From positions 62,001 to 126,000 of the forward strand of contig CAVQNH010000005.1 of the NCBI GenBank assembly GCA_963713815.1: 64,000 nt of DNA, written 5' to 3'. This DNA is from RYN-230 sp963713815 (GTDB lineage: Bacteria; Actinomycetota; Actinomycetes; Streptosporangiales; Streptosporangiaceae). Below are positions 42,135-48,994 of this stretch, in pieces (the stretch's first letter is position 1; every line of letters begins with the position of its first letter). The notes under the pieces are model-generated. The model was not told where the DNA came from. It did not search any database and saw only the letters and a program-made list of their open reading frames with translations. Both the position numbers and the translations under genes were made by a program.

Positions 42135-42178
42135 GGCACTTAGTGCAGAGACTAAAGGCACTCAGTGCCAAAGGTCAA
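42135..42178. promoter_or_regulatory. mftA promoter with twin MftR operator palindromes
   Basis: Two 13-bp palindromes of the form GGCACT-N-AGTGCC occur at 42135-42147 (last base imperfect) and 42157-42169 (perfect); their centres are 22 bp apart, two helical turns. On the minus strand a -35 TTGACC (42173-42178) and a -10 TAGTCT (42149-42154), 18 nt apart, flank the second palindrome. TetR proteins bind such dyads as dimers, so this is the likely MftR site controlling the divergent mftA operon and mftR. Confidence 0.75.
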
Positions 42179-42272
42179 GACGTGACCTTCGGGCTTTCGC
42201 ATGCCCGGCTTCGTCGTGGCATGCTCCTTGACAGGCCCACGAGCCAGGAGGACGGAAAGGCGGTGCTGGCCA

Positions 42273-42899
42273 GTGAGCGCTACGGGGATACCTGCCCAGC
42301 TTGGCCGCAGGCGTATCACCTCCCGTGCGGAACTGGAGCATGTCGCGTTCGAGCTGTTCGACCGGCAGGGCTTCGAGGGCACGACGATCGACGACATCGC
42401 CGTCGCGGCCGGGATCGGCCGCCGGACGTTCTTCCGCTACTTCCCGTCCAAGAACGACGTGCCGTGGGGGAACTTCGAGAACGAGCTGGACCGGATGCGG
42501 GGCTGGCTGGCCGCCTGCCCGCCGCAGTGGCCGCTGATGGACGCGATCCGGCTGGCCATCGTCAACTTCAACAAGGTGCCGCCCGCGGACGAGCGCTGGC
42601 ACCGGCGCCGGATGCAGCTGATCCTGGGCGTCCCGGTGCTCCAGGCCCACTCCACCCTGCGCTACGCCGAGTGGCGGCAGGTGATCGCGGATTTCGTGGC
42701 GCTGCGCACCGGCCAGCCGTGCGACAGCCTGCTGCCGCAGGCCATCGCCTACGCCATGCTCGGCGTGGCCATCGCCGCCTACGAGCAGTGGCTCCAGGAC
42801 GACCACAGCAACCTGAGCGAGCTCCTGGACACGGCCATGCGTGAGCTGGCCGCCGCGTTCGGCGACGGCCTGCCGCTGCGGGTCGAGCCCGGCCAGTGA
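42273..42899 (+). CDS. mftR: Mycofactocin system TetR regulator MftR
   Basis: A 208-residue TetR protein. The helix-turn-helix reads ELEHVAFELFDRQGFEGTTI then DDIAVAAGIGRRTFFRYF, and the ligand domain follows (NFNKVPPADERWHRRRMQLI). The F-R-Y-F-P-S-K-N-D join is typical of MftR. In mycobacteria MftR represses the mft genes and is released by long-chain acyl-CoA; that is known for the family, not shown here. The GTG at 42273 is the preferred start, in line with the usual short N-terminus before RRRITSRAEL, but its ribosome site is weak. It is divergent from mftA over the twin palindromes. Confidence 0.88.
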   Translation: MSATGIPAQLGRRRITSRAELEHVAFELFDRQGFEGTTIDDIAVAAGIGRRTFFRYFPSKNDVPWGNFENELDRMRGWLAACPPQWPLMDAIRLAIVNFNKVPPADERWHRRRMQLILGVPVLQAHSTLRYAEWRQVIADFVALRTGQPCDSLLPQAIAYAMLGVAIAAYEQWLQDDHSNLSELLDTAMRELAAAFGDGLPLRVEPGQ

Positions 42900-42941
42900 C
42901 GGCGGCGCAGTGACGGCGGCGCAGTGACGGCCGCGCAGTGA
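42894..42941. repeat. 14-bp tandem repeat joining mftR stop to the next start
   Basis: CAGTGACGGCGGCG is repeated at 42894, 42908 and (one change) 42922, with a fourth partial copy at 42936. The mftR TGA (42897-42899) lies in the first unit, and the GTG of the next gene (42938) in the last. Other GTGs in the repeat could initiate but meet a stop. Confidence 0.8.
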
Positions 42942-43753
42942 CGTCCGGCCCGGGCGTCCGGGACGACACCGGGGCCGTGGTCGCAGTCCCGGCCCGGGTC
43001 AGCCGGGTCGTGTCGTTGGTGCCGTCGCTGACCGAGACCGTGGCGGTGACCGCGCCGGGCCTGGTAGCCGGGGCCACCGACTGGTGCACCCACCCGGCCG
43101 GCCTGGACGTCCCCCGGGTCCGCGGGACCAAGAACCCGGATGTGCCGGCGGTCATCGCGCTGCGCCCCGACGTGGTCCTGGCCAACGAGGAAGAGAACCG
43201 GGCCGCCGACCTGGACGCCCTGCGCGCCGCGGGGCTGCCGGTCTGGGTGACCGTGATCCGGACGCTGGACGAGGCGCTGGCCTCATTGCGGCGGCTGCTC
43301 ACGGTCGCGTGCCGGGTCCCGGCTCCCTCCTGGCTGGACGAGGCGGAGCAGGCCTGGGGGCTACGGCCGCCGGGCGCGCCGGATGCGCCGGAGCGCCCAG
43401 GCCAGCAGAGGCGGGCGGTGATCCCGATCTGGCGCCGGCCGTGGATGGTGCTGGGCCGGGACACGTTCGCGGGCGACGTGCTGGCCCGCCTCGGGGTGGT
43501 GAACGTGTACGCCGGCCACGCCGAGCGCTACCCGAAGGTCCCGCTGGACGACCTCCTGGCCGCCCGCCCGGACCTGGTCGTCCTGCCGGACGAGCCGTAC
43601 CGTTTCACGGCCGGCGACGGCCCGGAGTGCTTCCCCGGCGTGCCCGCGGCCCTGGTCAGCGGCCGTCACCTGACCTGGTACGGCCCCTCCCTGGCCGAGG
43701 CTCCCCGGGTCCTCGCGGCCCAGCTGGCCGCCGCGTCCCCCTTTTCTCCCTAA
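42938..43753 (+). CDS. Helical-backbone metal receptor (BtuF-like) without signal peptide
   Basis: A 271-residue protein of the periplasmic-binding fold normally used for cobalamin or siderophore uptake. Seen: SRVVSLVPSLTETVAV (strand-helix start), GATDWCTHPAGLDVPRVRGT, VIALRPDVVLANEEENRAAD and the central-helix region RLLTVACRVP; the second lobe has PIWRRPWMVLGRDTFAGDVL and DDLLAARPDLVVLPDEPY. No signal peptide or lipobox precedes it and no ABC transporter lies nearby, so it probably acts in the cytoplasm. It follows mftR directly, on a shared 14-bp repeat. Ligand unknown; a corrinoid, heme-like or metal complex is possible. Confidence 0.78.
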   Translation: MTSGPGVRDDTGAVVAVPARVSRVVSLVPSLTETVAVTAPGLVAGATDWCTHPAGLDVPRVRGTKNPDVPAVIALRPDVVLANEEENRAADLDALRAAGLPVWVTVIRTLDEALASLRRLLTVACRVPAPSWLDEAEQAWGLRPPGAPDAPERPGQQRRAVIPIWRRPWMVLGRDTFAGDVLARLGVVNVYAGHAERYPKVPLDDLLAARPDLVVLPDEPYRFTAGDGPECFPGVPAALVSGRHLTWYGPSLAEAPRVLAAQLAAASPFSP

Positions 43754-43906
43754 CGATCCGTCCGTGGCCGGGCCTTCAGCCATTGATGGTCAGCCGTTTG
43801 GTGCCTCTCCGACGGCACCCATGAGTGAAACGTAACGCCGGTATCGGAAGCAGCGATTGCTCCCGGTACCGGCGTCCTCGGTGCTGTGGGCGGGGGGTCG
43901 GGCTTG

Positions 43907-44470
43907 TTACTTGCTGTCTGCCTCGACCAGGCGCTCGATGAGCTCGTCGATGTTGCCTGACTTGGGTAGCTCCCGTTCGGCCAGCAGCTCGGTCAGCTCG
44001 CCCTTGGTGCGGCCCTCGTAGCGCTCGCGGGCCGTGCCATGAGCCTGCCTAGCCTGCTCACGCTCGGTCGCGCGGGCCTCGCGGGCCAGCTCCTTCTCGG
44101 CCTTCTCGGCCTGGTCGGCCTGCTCACGGGCGGTCTGCTCGGCTGACTCGGACTTTTCACGCACGATGTCGCTGGCCGACTCGGCCTGCTCACGGACGAG
44201 GTTGCTGGCCGACTCGGCCTGCTCACGGAGCATGCCCGAGAGCGCGCCCGCCGCCTCCGCCCACTGGACGGTGAGGTGGCGGTTGATGTCTACCGTCCGC
44301 TGCACGAAATCGAAGTAGCGTTCGACTGCCGGGATCAGGTCGATCTGGGGCAGCCCGGGAAGCCAGCCAGTCAGGGTCCGCGCGCCCTGCGTCCAGAAAT
44401 CGGCGGTCTTGTCCACCGCGCTGCGCGCCTGGCTCGCTGCAGCGCTGTATTGCCTCGTCATGCTGGTCAT
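43907..44470 (-). CDS. Phasin-like coiled-coil protein with C-terminal SAP-type DNA-binding domain
   Basis: A 187-residue protein. Residues 1-75 resemble phasins (LTGWLPGLPQIDLIPAVERY, FDFVQRTVDINRHLTVQWAE). A coiled coil of repeated MLREQAESASNLVREQAESA-type units occupies about residues 78-150. A SAP/HeH-like helix-extension-helix follows: TKGELTELLAERELPKSGN then IDELIERLVEADSK. Start is an ATG with GAAGGAGATAC upstream, and the promoter holds a 20-bp tandem repeat. The combination could tether a polyester or lipid granule to DNA; phasins coat such granules, and SAP domains bind AT-rich DNA. Domain reading is fair; function is inferred. Confidence 0.7.
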   Translation of the reverse strand: MTSMTRQYSAAASQARSAVDKTADFWTQGARTLTGWLPGLPQIDLIPAVERYFDFVQRTVDINRHLTVQWAEAAGALSGMLREQAESASNLVREQAESASDIVREKSESAEQTAREQADQAEKAEKELAREARATEREQARQAHGTARERYEGRTKGELTELLAERELPKSGNIDELIERLVEADSK

Positions 44471-44494
44471 GTGTATCTCCTTCGCCTGCTTGAA

Positions 44495-44534
44495 TATGCT
44501 TACTATATCAAGCGTATGCGTACTAAAGCAAGCG
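44495..44534 (-). promoter_or_regulatory. 20-bp tandem repeat in the promoter of the phasin/SAP gene
   Basis: TATGCTTACTATATCAAGCG (44495-44514) and TATGCGTACTAAAGCAAGCG (44515-44534) match at 17 of 20 positions and abut exactly. On the minus strand the gene-proximal copy contains a TATAGT -10-like hexamer. The stretch is strikingly AT-rich for this genome and may be an operator or the SAP protein's own target. Confidence 0.6.
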
Positions 44535-44590
44535 ATGAGACCTGAACTACCGCGCTGAGTAAACGGTCACGGGGGAAAGCGGGGGACCTC

Positions 44591-44983
44591 ATGCGCCGGG
44601 CAGCGAGTGACCCCGGTGCTCTTCAGGCGCTGCTGGCCCGTCTGGAAACCGAGCCCGACCCCGGCATACGCCGGGACATGGCCTGGTACCTGATTCCCCG
44701 CGCATGCGAAGAGGAGATCAGCCGGGCCTTGCAGGCCGCCAATGTCGAAGACGAAGACATCGGCGTCCGGTGGATCGCCCGGTACGCCCTCCTGCTCACG
44801 GACCGCACCGACAACTGCCTGCACTTGCTCCCCTTCCGGCGCACCTGCGACCCGTGCCACGATAGGCCAGGCACCGGTGGCCAGCGGCCTGCGCGGCTCT
44901 GGCCGCGGCCACCACGACTTCCCGGCAGGCGCAGTCAGGTGAGCTGCTTGACCAGCTGGATCTGGTCGTGCCCGCGCGGGTAG
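44591..44983 (+). CDS. Possible HEAT-repeat-like small protein
   Basis: From an ATG with GGGGGACC upstream, the first 75 residues look like a native helical protein: LQALLARLETEPDPGIRRDM then YLIPRACEEEISRALQAANV and IGVRWIARYALLLTD. They have the paired-helix spacing of HEAT-like repeats. After residue 75 the frame turns into Arg/Pro/Cys-rich sequence overlapping the GNAT gene on the other strand, so the true end is probably near 44830 or the frame is disturbed. Unrecognised family; low-to-moderate confidence. Confidence 0.4.
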   Translation: MRRAASDPGALQALLARLETEPDPGIRRDMAWYLIPRACEEEISRALQAANVEDEDIGVRWIARYALLLTDRTDNCLHLLPFRRTCDPCHDRPGTGGQRPARLWPRPPRLPGRRSQVSCLTSWIWSCPRG

Positions 44984-45356
44984 GCGGGGATGCGCCCGCA
45001 CTCGGTGTAGCCGAAGCGGGCGTAGAAGCCCGGGGCCTGGAACGAATGGGTGGACAGCGCGACCTGGTCACAGCCGCGGCGGCGGATCTCCTGCTCGGCC
45101 GCGGTCAGGAGCTGGCTGCCCAGGCCGGTCCCGCGCTGGTCTTCGCGGACCCAGAGCAGATCGATGTAGCCGCAGCCGCCCCAGGTCCAGCCGTACAGGC
45201 CGCCGCGTAGTTCGCCGTCGGCCTCGCGGGCGGTGATGCACAGCAGCGGCCGTCCGTGTAGCCGGTCGCGGCCTCGTTGAACGCGATGATCTCGGCGTTG
45301 AGCCGGTCCCGCAGGCCGTTATCGGCGTCGGTCACGTCGAGGCTGACGTCATCCAT
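44935..45356 (-). CDS. GNAT family N-acetyltransferase, frameshifted
   Basis: The ATG at 45356 (GGGAGCC upstream) opens MDDVSLDVTDADNGLRDRL and IIAFNEAATGYTDGR. The frame is lost near 45255. One frame over it resumes with PLLCITAREADGELRGGLYG, WTWGGCGYIDLLWVREDQRG and GTGLGSQLLTAAEQEIRRRG (acetyl-CoA binding R/Q-x-x-G-x-G/A), then FQAPGFYARFGYTECGRIP, ending at 44935. The rebuilt protein of about 140 residues is a normal GNAT enzyme. The indel is in a GGCCGCTGCTG stretch. Substrate unknown; it converges with the HEAT-like gene and precedes the acyl-CoA cluster. Confidence 0.75.
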
Positions 45357-45426
45357 CGCGGCTCCCGGGCCAGGGCGCCACGCTGCAGGCGCGCACCGCC
45401 GCCGGCGGCGCTGGCCTGCCCGCGTT

Positions 45427-47130
45427 TCACAGGAGGGCTTCGGAGCCGTCGTAGTGCGCGGCGTGGGTGACCCGCAGCTTGTACTTGAGGACCTTGCCGC
45501 CCACGGTCTCCGGGAGGGCATCGGTGAAGACCACGGCCTTCGGGGTCTCGTAGCCGGCCAGGGCGGCGCGGCAGTGCGCGATGAGCTCGGCCTCGGTCGT
45601 GGCGTCGCCGGGGGTACGGATCACGACCGCGGTGACCGCCTCGCCCCAGTGCGGGTGGGGCAGCCCGATGACCGCGGACTTGGCCACCCCGGGGTGCAGC
45701 CCGAGCACGGCCTCGACCCGCAGGCTGGAGACGTTCTCGCCGCCGGTCTTCACGATGTCCTTGTAGCGGTCCAGCATCACCCGCAGCCCCTCGTCGTCGT
45801 AGACGCAGCTGTCGCCGGAGTGGAACCAGCCGAAGCGGAACGCCTCCCGGGTGGCCGCCTCGTCGCGGTAGTAGCCGGACATCATCGACGGTGAGCGGTA
45901 CACCGCCTCGCCGGGTGTGCCCGGGGACGACCTGAGGTCCTGGCCCTCCGGGTCCAGCACGGTCGAGGCCAGCACCGGGCTCGGCACGCCCACGTAGTTC
46001 TGCTTCGGGGCGGTGCGTGCGTACAGCTCAGGCCACCTGTCCGGCCAGAAACGGTGGCAGGAGATCGACTCGGTCTGCCCGAAGATCTCGAAGACCAGCA
46101 GATCCTCGCCGCAGTGCTGTTTCAGCGACGCGAGCGTGGCCGGGGGGAGCGCCGCCCACCCGTAGACGATGACCTTCAGGCTGCGCGCGTCGAGTTCAGG
46201 CCGCGCGGTGAGCACGGCGTCCACCGCGTTGACCATCGCGGGCGAGCCGGCCCACAGCGCGGTCACCCGCTCCTCGGCGATCATCTCGGCGATACGGCCC
46301 GGGTCCGGCTTGCGGCCCAGGATGAGCGTGCCGCCGGACAGGAACACCGAGTAGGTGAAGGGCTGGTCGCCGACGTGGTACAGCATCGGCAGGAACGTGC
46401 CGACCCGCAGCTCCGACTCGATGCGCAGGCCCCGGGTCAGGGACAGCGCGAACCCGTAGGCGGCCATGTAGCTGCAGGTGTGCGAGATCATCACGCCCTT
46501 GGGCATCGCGGTGGTGCCCGAGGTGAACAGCAGCTCCCAGACGTCGTCTCCGTGGATCTCGACGTCCGGTTCGGTGACCGGCTGATCGCGCACGAAGTCG
46601 CTGAACGAGACGCTGCCCGGCACCGGGCCGCCGCCGAGGGTGATGGTGACGCCCACCTCGAGCCCGTTGGCCGCGAACGGCGCCTCGGCGGCCGCCCAGA
46701 ACTCGGCGTCCACGACCGCCAGCCTGGGCTCAACCAGCCTGATCATGGCCGAGATCATGTCCGGGGCCATCATGGGGTTCATCGGGGCGACCACCAGGCC
46801 GGCCTTGGCCGCGCCGATCTTGATCAGGTAGCCCTCGACCGAGTTCTCGCAGAACAGCATGACCACATCGCCGTGGTCCAGGCCGCGGGCCAGCAGGGCG
46901 TGCGCGATCTGGTTGGCGAGCTGGTCGGCCTGCCGGTAGGTCAGCCGGCGGAAGGCCGGGTCCGCGTAGGCGCCCTCCCGGCCGACGATGGCCTCCTGGT
47001 CGGGGAAGCTCCAGGTCATGCGCTCGAGCAGATCGCCGACGCTGGTGCGCTCCCAGCGGTGGGTGGCGCGCCGGTGGTGCAGGCTCGTCACATCGAGGTC
47101 AGTCGCGCGCAAGTCCGCGGCCATCGCCAC
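45427..47130 (-). CDS. AMP-dependent acyl-CoA synthetase
   Basis: A 567-residue adenylate-forming ligase that activates a carboxylic acid to its acyl-CoA through an acyl-AMP. Core motifs: LLFTSGTTAMPKGVMISHT (ATP P-loop), FEIFGQTESIS (A5-type), FGWFHSGDSCVYDDEGLRVM, LDRYKDIVKTGGENVSSLRV and the C-terminal PETVGGKVLKYKLR with the catalytic Lys. It is divergent from the carboxylase operon across the 47205 palindrome, implying common control. In an Atu-like pathway it would activate a branched or terpenoid acid; which acid is inference. Confidence 0.9.
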   Translation of the reverse strand: MAMAADLRATDLDVTSLHHRRATHRWERTSVGDLLERMTWSFPDQEAIVGREGAYADPAFRRLTYRQADQLANQIAHALLARGLDHGDVVMLFCENSVEGYLIKIGAAKAGLVVAPMNPMMAPDMISAMIRLVEPRLAVVDAEFWAAAEAPFAANGLEVGVTITLGGGPVPGSVSFSDFVRDQPVTEPDVEIHGDDVWELLFTSGTTAMPKGVMISHTCSYMAAYGFALSLTRGLRIESELRVGTFLPMLYHVGDQPFTYSVFLSGGTLILGRKPDPGRIAEMIAEERVTALWAGSPAMVNAVDAVLTARPELDARSLKVIVYGWAALPPATLASLKQHCGEDLLVFEIFGQTESISCHRFWPDRWPELYARTAPKQNYVGVPSPVLASTVLDPEGQDLRSSPGTPGEAVYRSPSMMSGYYRDEAATREAFRFGWFHSGDSCVYDDEGLRVMLDRYKDIVKTGGENVSSLRVEAVLGLHPGVAKSAVIGLPHPHWGEAVTAVVIRTPGDATTEAELIAHCRAALAGYETPKAVVFTDALPETVGGKVLKYKLRVTHAAHYDGSEALL

Positions 47131-47359
47131 TCACGTCCTCTCTGACGGTGTGCCCCTGCATACCTGCCCGGCGCCGGCCGCCGGAGAAGTGAGTGCAGAT
47201 TCACTACAGTGGTCACTGTAAGCATCCGCGGGCGGCTTGAAAAGGCCCAACCGCGATCCGGGCGAGGACTCTGGCGCGGCAAGTGAATCCACGTTAACCT
47301 CGGGTTGCACTGGCCGGCGGGGCGTGATCGTCCGGCCGGACACGACCAAAGGAGGTTCG
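47131..47359. other. Divergent control region of the acyl-CoA cluster
   Basis: About 230 bp between the synthetase and the carboxylase gene. It contains the palindrome described separately and the AAAGGAGG ribosome site before the GTG at 47360. No coding potential was recognised. Confidence 0.5.
47189..47220. promoter_or_regulatory. Operator-like palindrome of the acyl-CoA cluster
   Basis: TACAGTGGTCACTGTA at 47205-47220 is a 16-bp palindrome with only the central pair unmatched. A related half-site pair AGTGA...TCACT spans 47189-47205. Their position between the divergent synthetase and carboxylase genes fits a site for the TetR protein encoded at 54573. Confidence 0.6.
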
Positions 47360-48958
47360 GTGCCCGTCCTGCGATCGGCGGCGGACACGGCCGGCGAGGC
47401 GTACCAGGCTAACCGGGCCGGGCAGCTGGCGGCCATCGCCGCCCTCAACGAGCAGCTCGAGCTGGCCCGCGCGGGCGGCGGCGCCAAGTACGCGCAGCGC
47501 CACCGTGACCGGGGCCAGCTGCTGGCCCGGGAGCGCCTCGAGCTCCTGGTCGACCGGGACTCGCCGCTGCTCGAGCTGTCCTCCCTGGCCGCGTGGGGGA
47601 CCGAGTTCGCGGTCGGGGCGAGCATCGTCACCGCGGTGGGTGTGGTGTCCGGGGTCGAGTGCGTCCTGATCGCATCCGACCCGACGGTGCGGGGCGGGTC
47701 GATGAACCCGTACACGCTGCGCAAGAACCTGCGGGCCCTGGAGATCGCGCGGCGCAACCGGCTCCCCCTGATCAATCTGGTCGAGTCCGGGGGAGCCGAC
47801 CTGCCCACCCAGTCGGAGCTGTTCGTCCCGGCGGGCCGGATCTTCCATGACCTGACTGAGCTGTCCGCGATGGGCATCCCGACGATCGCGCTGGTCTTCG
47901 GCAACTCGACCGCGGGCGGCGCGTACGTGCCGGGCATGTGTGACTACTCGGTGCTGGTCGACGGCCAGGCCAAGGTGTTCCTCGGCGGCCCCCCGCTGGT
48001 CAAGATGGCCACCGGCGAGGAAGCCGACGACGAGTCCCTCGGCGGCGCGGACATGCACTCGCGGGTGTCCGGGCTGGCCGACTACTTCGCGACCGACGAG
48101 CTGGACTGCCTCCGCATCGGCCGGCAGATCGTCGCGGACCTGCACTGGCGCAAGCTCGGGCCGCCGCCCAGCGAGCCCGCCGACCCGCCGCTGTATGACC
48201 CGGAGGAGCTGCTGGGCATCGTGTCGGCCGACTTCCGGGTGCCGTTCGATCCCCGCGAGGTGCTGGCCCGGGTCGTGGACGGCTCCCGGTTCGGGGAGTA
48301 CAAGCCGCGCTACGGGACCAGCCTGGTCACCGGCTGGGCCTCGGTCCACGGTTACCCGGTCGGGGTGCTGGCCAACGCCCGCGGCGTGCTGTTCAGCGAG
48401 GAAGCCAAGAAGGCCAGCGAGTTCATCCTGCTGGCCAACCAGAGCGACACGCCGCTGATCTTCCTGCAGAACACCACCGGCTACATGGTGGGCACCCAGT
48501 ACGAGCAGGGCGGCATCATCAAGGACGGCGCCAAGATGATCAACGCGGTGACGAACTCGGCCGTCCCGCACATCACGGTGAACATGGCCGCCTCGTTCGG
48601 CGCCGGGAACTACGGCATGTCCGGCCGGGCCTACGATCCCCGCTTCATGTTCGCCTGGGCCAACGCGAAGCTGGCGGTCATGGGCGCGCAGCAGCTGGCC
48701 GGGGTGATGTCCATCGTCGGGCGGCAGTCCGCCGCGGCGACCGGCCGCGACTTCGACGCCGAGGCCGACGAGAAACGGCGCCAGCTGATCGAAGCGCAGA
48801 TCGAGCGGGAGTCCGAGGCGTTCTTCGTCAGCGCCCGGCTCTACGACGACGGCGTCATCGACCCGCGGGACACCCGGTCCGTGCTCGGCGTGGCGCTGTC
48901 CGCGGCCCATTCGGGCCCCGTCGAGGGGCGCCGCGGCTTCGGCGTCTTCCGGATGTAG
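47360..48958 (+). CDS. Acyl-CoA carboxylase carboxyltransferase (beta) subunit
   Basis: A 532-residue carboxyltransferase starting at GTG behind AAAGGAGG. Both crotonase-like halves are present: GVECVLIASDPTVRGGSMNP, LINLVESGGADLPTQSELFV, FGNSTAGGAYVPGMCDYSVL and, in the second half, FLQNTTGYMVGTQYEQGGII with SFGAGNYGMSGRAYDPRFM. This is the methylcrotonyl-/geranyl-type clade rather than simple propionyl-CoA, judged by the GYMVG and SFGAGNYGM phrases. It transfers carboxyl from biotin to an acyl-CoA. The alpha gene follows within 40 bp. Presence of AtuA downstream favours geranyl- or branched-enoyl-CoA. Confidence 0.9.
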   Translation: MPVLRSAADTAGEAYQANRAGQLAAIAALNEQLELARAGGGAKYAQRHRDRGQLLARERLELLVDRDSPLLELSSLAAWGTEFAVGASIVTAVGVVSGVECVLIASDPTVRGGSMNPYTLRKNLRALEIARRNRLPLINLVESGGADLPTQSELFVPAGRIFHDLTELSAMGIPTIALVFGNSTAGGAYVPGMCDYSVLVDGQAKVFLGGPPLVKMATGEEADDESLGGADMHSRVSGLADYFATDELDCLRIGRQIVADLHWRKLGPPPSEPADPPLYDPEELLGIVSADFRVPFDPREVLARVVDGSRFGEYKPRYGTSLVTGWASVHGYPVGVLANARGVLFSEEAKKASEFILLANQSDTPLIFLQNTTGYMVGTQYEQGGIIKDGAKMINAVTNSAVPHITVNMAASFGAGNYGMSGRAYDPRFMFAWANAKLAVMGAQQLAGVMSIVGRQSAAATGRDFDAEADEKRRQLIEAQIERESEAFFVSARLYDDGVIDPRDTRSVLGVALSAAHSGPVEGRRGFGVFRM

Positions 48959-48994
48959 GCGCCGGTGACCACGCCAACGACAGGAGACACGTCA

